Source of the DNA: Pseudomonas weihenstephanensis
Lineage (GTDB): Bacteria; Pseudomonadota; Gammaproteobacteria; Pseudomonadales; Pseudomonadaceae
Length of the DNA: 64,000 nt
Direction of reading: 5' to 3'
Assembly (NCBI RefSeq): GCF_001043055.1
Contig: NZ_JYLF01000009.1
Location: 124,001-188,000, forward strand
The notes beneath the pieces are model-generated. The model did not search any database. It saw only the letters and a list, made by a program, of their open reading frames with translations, and was not told where the DNA came from. The position numbers and the translations under genes were made by a program. Positions 8,568-17,166 of the stretch are shown in pieces. Within the stretch, counting starts at the first letter, position 1; each line of letters starts with the position of its first letter.

Positions 8568-8622
8568 ACAGCGTCAATCAACGTGACCTGCGTGACAGAC
8601 CCGCAGATTGACGCTGTTTTTT
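8568..8622 (+). terminator. Rho-independent terminator of the efe operon
   Basis: Perfect 12-bp stem ACAGCGTCAATC (8568-8579) with GATTGACGCTGT (8606-8617), followed by a run of T. Confidence 0.88.
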
Positions 8623-9030
8623 ACCCGTTTAATAACGCTGCTGACTGTTTAATTGCATAGCTTGCTTAGTGTTTAAACCAACTAAGTGTTCGCCAGTATT
8701 TACTGTCAGTTAAAAAACACGCCTGTCATTCGGATTAAGTTTTGACGCCGTTAATACTTTCCTGAATAGCAGCTGTCTGGTTTCTGGAAACACGATGTGT
8801 TGATCTGACTTTCATAGGATTTTCACAAAAGTGCGTTTAACGTATGCACTGTCCTTGTACAGCAGGGTCAAGAGTTCGCAACGAAATCATGCAGATAACG
8901 CAGCCCGATGACTTTACCTTTTTGCGCAATGAGCTTTAATCCTCTGGGCGCGTGAACCTGCTGTGTCCTGTGACTGTTTCACGTGAAGCCCCGTTGTCTT
9001 GTGCCATTGAAACTGACTGGAACGAATACT
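8623..9030 (+). promoter_or_regulatory. AT-rich arn leader/promoter region, no arnB
   Basis: These 408 bp between efeM and arnC contain no recognisable arnB or remnant of it. They are AT-rich at the left, with repeated GTTTAA-type words (about 8645-8680) reminiscent of PhoP boxes. TTTCATAGGATTTTCAC lies at 8810-8826 and resembles sites of PmrA/ColR-type regulators, though it does not fit a recalled ColR consensus exactly. A 16-codon open frame (8890-8940, MQITQPDDFTFLRNEL) is present, of unknown meaning. Regulation of arn by cationic-peptide two-component systems is established knowledge; the site assignment is a guess. Confidence 0.35.
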
Positions 9031-10044
9031 TTGAAACCCTACCCTATCCAGTGTGTGTCGATCGTCATTCCGGTCTACAACGAAGAACAAAGTTTGCCTG
9101 AGTTGTTGCGTCGCACCGAAGCGGCCTGCGCGCAACTGACCCAACCGTATGAAATTGTTCTGGTGGATGACGGCAGCCGCGATGAGTCGGCGCAAATCCT
9201 CCAGGACGCCGCCGAGCGCGAAGGCAGCCCGGTGGTGGCGGTCATTCTGAACCGTAACTACGGGCAGCACGCCGCAATCATGGCCGGTTTTGAACACTCC
9301 AAAGGTGATGTCGTCATCACGCTGGACGCCGACTTGCAGAACCCGCCGGAAGAAATCCCGCGGCTGGTGGCCCAGGCGGCCTTGGGCTATGACGTGGTTG
9401 GCACGGTGCGCAACAACCGCCAGGACTCGGCCTGGCGCCGCTGGCCGTCACGCTTGATCAACCTTGCGGTGCAGCGCTCAACCGGGGTTGCCATGAGCGA
9501 CTACGGCTGCATGCTGCGCGCTTACCGGCGCACCATCGTCGACGCCATGCTCGCCTGCCGTGAGCGCAGTACGTTTATCCCGATTCTGGCCAACAGCTTT
9601 GCCCGCCACACCACCGAGGTGCTGGTCGAGCACGCTGAGCGCGAACACGGCGACTCTAAATACAGCCCCATGCGCCTGATCAACCTGATGTTCGATCTGG
9701 TGACCTGCATGACCACCACGCCTTTGCGTCTGCTGAGCATTATCGGCTTTAGCATGGCGCTGCTGGGTGGACTGTTCGCGATCATGTTGATCGTGCTGCG
9801 CTTGATCTTTGGCGCGACCTGGGCAGGCGACGGCACCTTCGTGCTGTTTGCGGTGCTGTTTGTGTTTACCGGTGGCCAATTTATTGGCATGGGGCTTCTG
9901 GGGGAATACCTGGGCCGCATGTACAGCGATGTGCGGGCGCGGCCACGATTCTTTATCGAAAAAATCGTACGCGCCGAACCCGCCACCGCTTCAGTTTCAA
10001 CTAATCCAACTCCCCTCTCTTCTTCGACGCAGGTCCCATCATGA
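9031..10044 (+). CDS. arnC: Undecaprenyl-phosphate Ara4FN transferase ArnC
   Basis: A GT2 glycosyltransferase that loads 4-formamido-4-deoxy-L-arabinose on undecaprenyl phosphate at the inner membrane. The sequence shows SIVIPVYNEEQSLPELL, DDGS, the DAD metal motif in ITLDADLQNPPEE, and two C-terminal membrane helices. Start: TTG at 9031 gives MKPYPIQCVSIVIPVYN, the family's usual N-terminus, with TGGAACG upstream. The longer GTG start at 8983 adds 16 residues unlike the family. The stop overlaps the arnA ATG (ATGA). It is the first gene of the operon here, which is unusual because arnB is missing. Confidence 0.88.
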   Translation: MKPYPIQCVSIVIPVYNEEQSLPELLRRTEAACAQLTQPYEIVLVDDGSRDESAQILQDAAEREGSPVVAVILNRNYGQHAAIMAGFEHSKGDVVITLDADLQNPPEEIPRLVAQAALGYDVVGTVRNNRQDSAWRRWPSRLINLAVQRSTGVAMSDYGCMLRAYRRTIVDAMLACRERSTFIPILANSFARHTTEVLVEHAEREHGDSKYSPMRLINLMFDLVTCMTTTPLRLLSIIGFSMALLGGLFAIMLIVLRLIFGATWAGDGTFVLFAVLFVFTGGQFIGMGLLGEYLGRMYSDVRARPRFFIEKIVRAEPATASVSTNPTPLSSSTQVPS

Positions 10045-12032
10045 GTTTGAAAGCTGTTGTTTTCGCCTATCACGATATTGGTTGCACAGGCATCGAAGCC
10101 TTGCTCAATGCAGGCTATGACATCGCCGCGGTGTTTACCCATGCTGACGACCCCAAGGAAAACAATTTTTACGCATCGGTCGCCCAACTGTGCGCACGCA
10201 AAGGCATCCCGGTGCACGCCCCCGAAGACGCCAACCACCCCCTGTGGATCGAGCGCATTCGCAAACTTAATGCGCAGTACATGTTCTCGTTCTACTACCG
10301 CCATCTGCTGGGTGAAGAGTTGCTGGCGAGTGTCAGCCACGGCGCCTTCAACCTGCATGGCTCATTGCTGCCGCGCTACCGGGGCCGCGCACCGGCCAAC
10401 TGGGTGCTGGTCAATGGCGAAACGGAAACCGGCGTCACCTTGCACCGCATGGTCAAACGCGCCGATGCAGGCGACATTCTGGCCCAGCAACGCGTAAGCA
10501 TCGAGCGTTCGGACACGGCGCTGAGCCTGCACGCCAAACTGCGTGATTCTGCCGCTAAATTGCTGGCCGAAGCACTGCCATTGCTACCCGAAGGCAAGCT
10601 TAAAGAAACCCCGCAAGACGAATCCAAAGCCACTTACTTTGGTCGCCGCACTGCCGCTGACGGCCTGCTGCAATGGTCGCGCCCGGCTGAAGAACTGTTC
10701 AACCTGGTGCGCGCAGTCACCCAACCGTACCCCGGCGCCTTCTGCGCGGTGGGCGAACACCAATTGATTGTGTGGGCAAGTGAAGTGATGCCGGGCAACA
10801 ACGGCATGGCACCGGGTCACGTGATCAGCTGCGATCCGTTGCGCATTGCCTGCGGTAAAGACTCGCTGATCATTAACGCCGGCCAACGCAACGCCGATGG
10901 CTTGTATTTGAGCGGCCCGCAATTGGCCCGTGAACTGGGTCTGGTCGATGGCTCGCGACTGCGTGGCAGCGAGTCCGGGCGCCCGGCGCGTCGTACCCGC
11001 GTACTGATCCTGGGGGTGAACGGGTTCATCGGTAACCATTTGTCTGAGCGTCTGCTGCAAGACGATCGCTACGAAGTGTATGGCCTGGACATCGGCTCTG
11101 ATGCCATCGAGCGTCTGCGCAGCCACCCTAATTTCCACTTTGTGGAAGGCGATATCAGCATCCACACCGAGTGGATCGAGTACCACATTAAAAAATGCGA
11201 CGTGGTGCTGCCACTGGTGGCCATCGCTACCCCGATCGAATACACCCGCAACCCGTTGCGGGTGTTCGAACTCGACTTTGAAGAAAACCTCAAGCTGGTG
11301 CGTTACTGCGTCAAGTACAACAAGCGCGTGATCTTCCCGTCCACGTCCGAAGTGTATGGCATGTGCCAGGACAAGAACTTCGACGAAGACACCTCCAATC
11401 TGGTGGTCGGCCCGATCAACAAGCAGCGCTGGATCTATTCGGTGTCCAAGCAATTGCTCGACCGCGTGATCTGGGCCTATGGCCAAAAAGGCTTCAAGTT
11501 CACGCTGTTCCGCCCGTTCAACTGGATGGGCCCGCGCCTTGACCGTCTGGACTCGGCACGGGTGGGCAGCTCGCGCGCCATTACCCAATTGATCTTGCAC
11601 CTGGTGGAGGGCACGCCGATTCGTCTGGTGGATGGCGGTGAGCAAAAACGCTGCTTCACTGACGTGGCCGATGGCATCGAGGCGCTGGCGCGCATCATCG
11701 AAAACCGTGATGGCAAGTGTGACGGTCAGATCATCAACATCGGCAACCCGGAAAACGAAGCCAGCATTCGTCAATTGGGTGAAGAGTTGCTGCGTCAGTT
11801 TGAAGCGCACCCGTTGCGTGATAACTTCCCGCCCTTTGCCGGTTTCCGTGACGTGGAAAGCCAGTCGTTTTACGGCACCGGTTACCAAGACGTCAGCCAT
11901 CGCAAGCCGAGCATTGAAAACGCCCGTCGCTTGATTGACTGGACGCCCACCATCGAACTGAGCGAAACCATCGGTAAAACGCTGGACTTCTTCTTGCGTG
12001 AGGCCATGGTAGAAATCGCGGAAAAACGCTAA
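10041..12032 (+). CDS. arnA: Bifunctional UDP-Ara4N formyltransferase/UDP-GlcA decarboxylase ArnA
   Basis: A 663-residue two-domain enzyme. Residues 1 to about 305 form the formyltransferase, with FNLHGSLLPRYRGRAP at about 101-116 supplying the Asn/His of the active site. From about 315 comes the SDR-type UDP-glucuronate oxidative decarboxylase: GVNGFIGNHLSERLL, STSEVYG (about 434), and YSVSKQLLDR with the catalytic Tyr/Lys. Both early steps of Ara4N synthesis are thus present. The ArnB transamination step that lies between them is not encoded here. Four-base overlap with arnC and one-base overlap with arnD. Confidence 0.96.
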   Translation: MSLKAVVFAYHDIGCTGIEALLNAGYDIAAVFTHADDPKENNFYASVAQLCARKGIPVHAPEDANHPLWIERIRKLNAQYMFSFYYRHLLGEELLASVSHGAFNLHGSLLPRYRGRAPANWVLVNGETETGVTLHRMVKRADAGDILAQQRVSIERSDTALSLHAKLRDSAAKLLAEALPLLPEGKLKETPQDESKATYFGRRTAADGLLQWSRPAEELFNLVRAVTQPYPGAFCAVGEHQLIVWASEVMPGNNGMAPGHVISCDPLRIACGKDSLIINAGQRNADGLYLSGPQLARELGLVDGSRLRGSESGRPARRTRVLILGVNGFIGNHLSERLLQDDRYEVYGLDIGSDAIERLRSHPNFHFVEGDISIHTEWIEYHIKKCDVVLPLVAIATPIEYTRNPLRVFELDFEENLKLVRYCVKYNKRVIFPSTSEVYGMCQDKNFDEDTSNLVVGPINKQRWIYSVSKQLLDRVIWAYGQKGFKFTLFRPFNWMGPRLDRLDSARVGSSRAITQLILHLVEGTPIRLVDGGEQKRCFTDVADGIEALARIIENRDGKCDGQIINIGNPENEASIRQLGEELLRQFEAHPLRDNFPPFAGFRDVESQSFYGTGYQDVSHRKPSIENARRLIDWTPTIELSETIGKTLDFFLREAMVEIAEKR

Positions 12033-12916
12033 TGCAGGCAGGCCTACGCATCGACGTCGACACGTATCGCGGAACCCGTGAGGGGGTTCCGCAACTGCTC
12101 GAACTGCTGGATGAAGCACAGATCAAAGCCACGTTTTTTTTCAGCGTGGGGCCGGACAACATGGGCCGCCATTTATGGCGGCTGATCAAGCCTCGGTTCT
12201 TCTGGAAAATGATGCGTTCCAAGGCCGCCAGTTTGTATGGCTGGGATATTTTGCTGGCCGGCACCGCCTGGCCCGGCAAACCGATCGGCAAGGATCTGGG
12301 GCACTTGATGCGCCAGACCCTGGCCGCAGGCCATGAGGTGGGATTGCACGCGTGGGATCACCACGGCTGGCAAGCCAACACCGGGCGCTGGAGCGAGGCA
12401 CAGTTGATCGAGCAAATACGCCTGGGTGTCGACACGTTGAGCGACATCACCGGGCAGGCTGTCGAGTGCTCGGCTGCCGCCGGGTGGCGTGCCGATGAAC
12501 GTGTGGTTGAGGCCAAGCAAAGGTTTGGTTTTCGTTACAACAGTGATTGCCGCGGGCACAGTCTATTTCGGCCAAGGTTGGCCGACGGCAGCCTGGGCGC
12601 GCCGCAAATCCCTGTCGATTTACCCACATTCGATGAAGTGGTCGGGCCGCACGTAAGTGCCGCCGACTTCAATTCATACATTCTTGATCGCTTCAGCCCG
12701 CAACGGCTGAACGCGTACACCATCCACGCAGAAGTAGAAGGGATTCTTATGGCAAACGACTTCCGGCAACTGCTGGCGCAAGCCCGCGCCCGCGATATCC
12801 AGTTTCAGCCGCTGCGCAACTTGCTGCCTGCTGATCTCGAGAGCGTGCCCGCCGGGCAATTGAGCCGTGGCGTACTGCAAGGCCGTGAAGGTTGGTTGGG
12901 AGTGCAGCAGCCATGA
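12032..12916 (+). CDS. arnD: Undecaprenyl phosphate-Ara4FN deformylase ArnD
   Basis: A 294-residue NodB-type polysaccharide deacetylase that removes the formyl group after ArnC. Visible are AGLRIDVDTYRGTREGVP with the metal/catalytic Asp pair (about 5-8), GHEVGLHAWDHHGWQ with the two His ligands (about 102-116), and AAAGWRADERV at about 150. It starts on the last base of arnA's stop and ends within arnT's start (ATGA), so it is translationally coupled on both sides. Confidence 0.95.
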   Translation: MQAGLRIDVDTYRGTREGVPQLLELLDEAQIKATFFFSVGPDNMGRHLWRLIKPRFFWKMMRSKAASLYGWDILLAGTAWPGKPIGKDLGHLMRQTLAAGHEVGLHAWDHHGWQANTGRWSEAQLIEQIRLGVDTLSDITGQAVECSAAAGWRADERVVEAKQRFGFRYNSDCRGHSLFRPRLADGSLGAPQIPVDLPTFDEVVGPHVSAADFNSYILDRFSPQRLNAYTIHAEVEGILMANDFRQLLAQARARDIQFQPLRNLLPADLESVPAGQLSRGVLQGREGWLGVQQP

Positions 12917-14565
12917 CCCTCAATCGTTGGGCAATACCCCTGCTGATTCTGGGTTTCGTGCTGTTTTACCTGGTGCCGCTCGGCACGCACGGGTTATGGA
13001 TTCCTGATGAATCGCGTTACGCCCAAATCGGCCAGCAAATACTGGTCGATGGTAATTGGGTCACGCCGCATTTCATGGATTTGCGCTACTTCGAGAAGCC
13101 GATTGCCGGTTACTGGATGATCGCCATTGGCCAGGCGATTTTTGGCGAAAACCTGTTTGGTGTGCGCATTGCGTCTGCCGTCGCCACCGGCCTGAGTGTG
13201 TGGCTGGCGTACGCCGTGGCGCGCCGCTTGTGGAACGACCCACGCAAGAGCTTCGCCTGCGCGTTGGTGTACATGACCTTTGGTTTGATTGCCGGGCAAG
13301 CCGGCTACTCCAACCTCGATCCGCAGTTCACCTGGTGGGTCAACCTGAGCCTGGCAGCCTTGTGGTTTGCCATTGACAGCAGCACCCGGCGTGATCGGGC
13401 GATCAGCTGGGCCGTGCTGGGGTTTGCCTGCGGCATGGGCTTTATGACCAAGGGCTTTCTGGCTTTTCTGTTACCGGTGTTGATCGCCCTGCCCTACATG
13501 ATCTGGCAGAAACGCTTTGTAGAAATGGTCAAATACGGCCTGCTCGCAATGTTGGTCGCTGCATTGGTGTCGCTGCCCTGGGTGTTGGCGGTGCATGCGC
13601 AGGAACCCGATTACTGGCGCTTCTTCTTCTGGCATGAACACATTCGCCGCTTCGCCGGTGAAGACGCTCAGCATGGGCGCCCGTGGTGGTTTTACCTGCC
13701 GTTGATGGTGGTTGCCAGCCTGCCGTGGGCTGCGTTGCTGCCCGTCACGTTCAAAGATGCCTGGCGCAACAAGCATCAGGCCAAGGTGGTGTTTGTACTG
13801 CTGTGGATGCTGTTGCCGCTGGCCTTGTTCAGCCTGAGCAAAGGCAAGCTGCCGACCTACATCATGCCGTGCCTGCTGCCGCTGGCCCTGTTGCTGGGCC
13901 CTGCATTGATCCAGCGTGTTGAGCAGGCCAAAACCGGTGCGCTGCGGTTCAATGCGCTGGTCAACCTGTTGCTGGCCAGTGTCGCCTTGCTGGCCCTGAT
14001 CTACTTCCAGATCAAAAAACCGTTTTACGACAACGAACCGCAGCATGTGGCGTTGCTGGTCATTGTGTTACTGACCTGGATCGGTGCAGGGGCCTTGCAA
14101 CTGTGGCGACCGCTTAAGCTGTGGGCCGCCCCGGCCCTGAGCATGGGTGTACTGGTGCTGTTGCTGCCGGCCAGCATGCCCAGCAGCGTGGTGCACAACA
14201 AAATGCCCGACCAGTTTGTGCTGGAGCACCTTGCAGAACTGTCACAGGCCAAAACCCTGCTCAGCAATGATTTGGGCGCGGCATCAGCGTTGGCCTGGCG
14301 CCTGCGTCGCCCGGATGTGACGTTGTACAACACCCAGGGTGAAGTGAAATACGGCCTGACGTACGACGACGCCAAAGGTAAAAGCATCGGTTTGGCCGAA
14401 GTCGGCCCCTGGCTGAGTGCCGCACGTCAAAAAGGCCCGGTGGGCGTCGTGATGCGGGTCAAAAACAGCGACGAGAGCCATGAAATGGACAGGTTGCCCA
14501 AGGATGCGCAGCGGTATGACGAAGGCAACATGGTGATTCTGATTTTCCCGCAGATCACCCCATGA
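12913..14565 (+). CDS. arnT: Lipid A Ara4N transferase ArnT
   Basis: A 550-residue GT83 membrane transferase that moves Ara4N from undecaprenyl phosphate to lipid A on the periplasmic side. This masks phosphates and gives resistance to polymyxin and cationic peptides. The first periplasmic loop has the family's PDESRYAQI with the essential acidic residue, followed by HFMDLRYFEKPIAGYWM. About twelve membrane segments follow and a soluble C-terminal domain from about 430. ATG at 12913 overlaps the arnD stop; the upstream GTG at 12892 is not needed. Confidence 0.95.
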   Translation: MTLNRWAIPLLILGFVLFYLVPLGTHGLWIPDESRYAQIGQQILVDGNWVTPHFMDLRYFEKPIAGYWMIAIGQAIFGENLFGVRIASAVATGLSVWLAYAVARRLWNDPRKSFACALVYMTFGLIAGQAGYSNLDPQFTWWVNLSLAALWFAIDSSTRRDRAISWAVLGFACGMGFMTKGFLAFLLPVLIALPYMIWQKRFVEMVKYGLLAMLVAALVSLPWVLAVHAQEPDYWRFFFWHEHIRRFAGEDAQHGRPWWFYLPLMVVASLPWAALLPVTFKDAWRNKHQAKVVFVLLWMLLPLALFSLSKGKLPTYIMPCLLPLALLLGPALIQRVEQAKTGALRFNALVNLLLASVALLALIYFQIKKPFYDNEPQHVALLVIVLLTWIGAGALQLWRPLKLWAAPALSMGVLVLLLPASMPSSVVHNKMPDQFVLEHLAELSQAKTLLSNDLGAASALAWRLRRPDVTLYNTQGEVKYGLTYDDAKGKSIGLAEVGPWLSAARQKGPVGVVMRVKNSDESHEMDRLPKDAQRYDEGNMVILIFPQITP

Positions 14566-14906
14566 CCCTGGCGCTCTTGCTCATGGCGTGTGTGCTGACG
14601 TGTGCGGGGCAAGTCGCGCAAAAGTACGCGGTCGAAAGCTGGCGCGACGTTGACCTTGGGGTGGCGCACAAGCTGCGCTCCCCCTGGTTGTGGCTGGCCT
14701 TGCTGTGCCTGGGGCTGGGGCTGCTGGTGTGGTTGCTGGTGTTGCAGCGGCTGGAAGTCGGCATTGCCTACCCGATGCTCAGCCTCAATTTTGTGCTGAT
14801 CACACTGGTCGCCCGTTACCTGTTTAAAGAAACCATCGACCTGCGGCACTGGTGTGGCGTGGGGCTGGTAATTGCCGGCGTGGTTTTGCTGGGGCAACAC
14901 GCATGA
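14562..14906 (+). CDS. arnE: Ara4N-phosphoundecaprenol flippase subunit ArnE
   Basis: A 114-residue EmrE-fold protein with four transmembrane helices. The conserved ends of the family are visible (LTCAGQVAQKYAVES, and VGIAYPMLSLNFVLITLVAR). It pairs with ArnF to flip the lipid-linked sugar to the periplasm. ATGA overlap with arnT and four-base overlap with arnF. Confidence 0.93.
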   Translation: MTLALLLMACVLTCAGQVAQKYAVESWRDVDLGVAHKLRSPWLWLALLCLGLGLLVWLLVLQRLEVGIAYPMLSLNFVLITLVARYLFKETIDLRHWCGVGLVIAGVVLLGQHA

Positions 14907-15304
14907 GCCTGCGCCGTGGCTTGACCTTTGCCAGTGCCAGCGTCTTGCTGGTGAGCGGGGCGCAACTGGGTATGCGCTGGAGCATGACGCGCTTGCCCGA
15001 ACCTGCCCAATGGCTGAGTGCAATCAAACAGGGGGATGTTTCGTTCAGTGCCCTGGCCGTGGTGACGGGCGCGATCATGGCCTACGCCCTGTCGATGCTT
15101 TGCTGGTTGCTGGCCCTGCGGGATTTGCCCTTGGGCCGCGCCTATTCGTTGCTCAGTGTCAGTTATGCATTGGTGTACCTGTTGGCAGCCAGTTTGCCGG
15201 TATTCCATGAAAGCTTCACGTTGTCCAAAACCCTGGGCGTGGCGCTGGTGATCGGTGGCGTACTGACCATCAATTCGCGCCGCACACCCCACCGCGCACG
15301 GTGA
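14903..15304 (+). CDS. arnF: Ara4N-phosphoundecaprenol flippase subunit ArnF
   Basis: A 133-residue four-helix membrane protein, partner of ArnE. LLVSGAQLGMRWSMTRLP at the N-terminus and LGRAYSLLSVSYALVYLLA in the third helix are typical. ATG at 14903 overlaps the arnE stop. It is the last gene of the overlapping arn block; no ugd follows. Confidence 0.92.
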   Translation: MSLRRGLTFASASVLLVSGAQLGMRWSMTRLPEPAQWLSAIKQGDVSFSALAVVTGAIMAYALSMLCWLLALRDLPLGRAYSLLSVSYALVYLLAASLPVFHESFTLSKTLGVALVIGGVLTINSRRTPHRAR

Positions 15305-15345
15305 GCATGGCCGCGTGCTGCGGCTCAGGCTTAAGACACTGACGG

Positions 15346-15378
15346 CGCCGCGACTGATGACCAGGGCGGCGTTTTTTT
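15346..15378 (+). terminator. Terminator after arnF
   Basis: Six-bp stem CGCCGC/GCGGCG with a 14-base loop, followed by seven T residues. Confidence 0.65.
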
Positions 15379-15407
15379 ATGCTTTTTATTGAGTCAAGGA
15401 ACGGTGC

Positions 15408-17015
15408 ATGCCTGCTTACTCGTCCAACATCGCCTTACAGGTCCAACACCGTCACTCCTTGATCTTGGGCGCCCTGGCGTTGTTGCTGTTCATCCTGGGT
15501 GAGCACAACCAGGCGGCGATCGGCTTCGACTCACGCTTTGTATTATTCGCCAACGAGATGCTGCGTCACGGCCCCGGTTTCTTCCCCACCACTTATGGCC
15601 AGCCCTACCCAGACTACAGCGCCACCTCGACCTTGTTCATCTGGTTACTGTCCACACCTTTTGGCGAAGTCACCAGCCTCAGCGCGTGGCTGCCGACGGC
15701 CATTGCCAGCGCGACCACAGTGACCCTCACCTATCGACTGGTGGTGCCCCATTCCCGCCAATGGGCGCTAATGAGTGTTGCCCTGCTCCTGCTGAGCATG
15801 ACGTTCATCACCGAAACACGTGCCGTGTCACTGGACCAAATGATCGCGGCGGTGAGCCTGGGGGCCTTCTACCTGGCCTACGCCCACGACCATTTGGCGG
15901 CCCCGCGGCGCCATGCCGGGTTACTGGCCTTGTTGGTCGTGGGCTTTGCCATTCGTGGCCCTATCGGTTTAGTCATCCCTGCGGGCGTGCTCTGCAGCTA
16001 CTACCTGGTCAGCGGCCAAGGGCGCCGGATGTTCAGCCTCGGGTTGCAGGCCCTGGCGCTGCTGCTGGCGTGCATCGGCCTGCTGCTGACACTGGCCTGG
16101 CTCAGCGGCGGGCAAACCTTCGTCCACGAAGTGATCCGCATGCAAGTCACCGGGCGTATGGACGGCACAGAAGGCGCCAGCAGCGTGTTGTATTACTTCA
16201 CCAGCTCCATGGGTAACTATGCGTTGGCCTATCCACTGGCGGCCTTGGTCCTGGCGGCGCTGCTGGTGACTGGCCGCCATCCATCGGGCGCAGCGCTGCA
16301 ACTGGTCAAATACTGCGTCGCGGCGGGTTTGGTGGTGATGATCGGTCTGTCGATTCCCCAAGCCAAAAAAGCACGCTACGTGCTGGCGATGTTGCCCTTT
16401 GCAGCAATCATTGCGGCCTACCCTTTCCAGGCCATGCACGGCCGGGTGTTTGCGCTGTTGCGCGGGTTGATACAGGGGCTTTTTTTACTGTTGCCGGGGC
16501 TATTGATCGTCGGTCTGGTGATTGCGCGCAAACGTTTCGACGAGCAAGTGCCTTCACTGGAGGGGTTCTTCTTTGTGTTGGGCGGGTTGCAACTGCTGGC
16601 CGTCGGGGCGCTGTTCAGGGCGCAATGGCGCGCAACTGGCCTGGCGGGCTGTGCCGTTTTCGCAGTGTGGGGGACGTACATCATGGTGTATGAACCGCTT
16701 GAGCGCAGCGTGTACGACACCCGCGAATTCACACATCAGGCGCTGCGCCTGATCGAGCGCACACCCGCACCGCTGGTGCTGCATGGCATGGGCAAAGATG
16801 CCAAAGCCATCAAGTTCATGGTCAATGTGAACCGGGACATGTCGGCGCTGTTCACGCAAACGGCCGCCGAGCTGGGCACGATCAACGGACCCGCGTGGGT
16901 GGTCATGGACCGTAAGGATTACCAGCGCCTGCAAGGAACCGTGTTGGGTAATACCGCGCCGGCATTAAGCGCTCGTTTTGACAAAAACGATTACGTGCTG
17001 CTGAAGAAACCATGA
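15408..17015 (+). CDS. ArnT-like glycosyltransferase family 39/83 membrane protein
   Basis: A 535-residue protein with about eleven hydrophobic segments. The first periplasmic loop carries a modified GT-C motif: FDSRFVLFANEMLRHGPGFF where ArnT has PDESRYAQI, so an acidic residue next to Ser-Arg is kept. It therefore looks like a lipid-phosphate-sugar-dependent transferase, related to but distinct from ArnT. It follows arnF after a terminator and precedes PBP2. The acceptor and sugar are unknown; modification of lipid A or another envelope glycan is inferred from position. Confidence 0.75.
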   Translation: MPAYSSNIALQVQHRHSLILGALALLLFILGEHNQAAIGFDSRFVLFANEMLRHGPGFFPTTYGQPYPDYSATSTLFIWLLSTPFGEVTSLSAWLPTAIASATTVTLTYRLVVPHSRQWALMSVALLLLSMTFITETRAVSLDQMIAAVSLGAFYLAYAHDHLAAPRRHAGLLALLVVGFAIRGPIGLVIPAGVLCSYYLVSGQGRRMFSLGLQALALLLACIGLLLTLAWLSGGQTFVHEVIRMQVTGRMDGTEGASSVLYYFTSSMGNYALAYPLAALVLAALLVTGRHPSGAALQLVKYCVAAGLVVMIGLSIPQAKKARYVLAMLPFAAIIAAYPFQAMHGRVFALLRGLIQGLFLLLPGLLIVGLVIARKRFDEQVPSLEGFFFVLGGLQLLAVGALFRAQWRATGLAGCAVFAVWGTYIMVYEPLERSVYDTREFTHQALRLIERTPAPLVLHGMGKDAKAIKFMVNVNRDMSALFTQTAAELGTINGPAWVVMDRKDYQRLQGTVLGNTAPALSARFDKNDYVLLKKP

Positions 17016-17166
17016 GCGCAGGGGCTGCGCACAGCCTGTCGAGTTTCATGTTGCATGAGCGGATTATTCTCCAGCGTGCTGGTAAGGTGTGCGCCGACTT
17101 TTCGTGGCCCACCCTCTCATCGGCAGGCTGCGGTATTTGCGTTTTTTGATGTGAGACACCTGAACC

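Noticed and set aside
10584..12119. 511-codon minus-strand frame opposite arnA
   Set aside because: Antisense shadow of a gene with full catalytic motifs; no start signal or family pattern.
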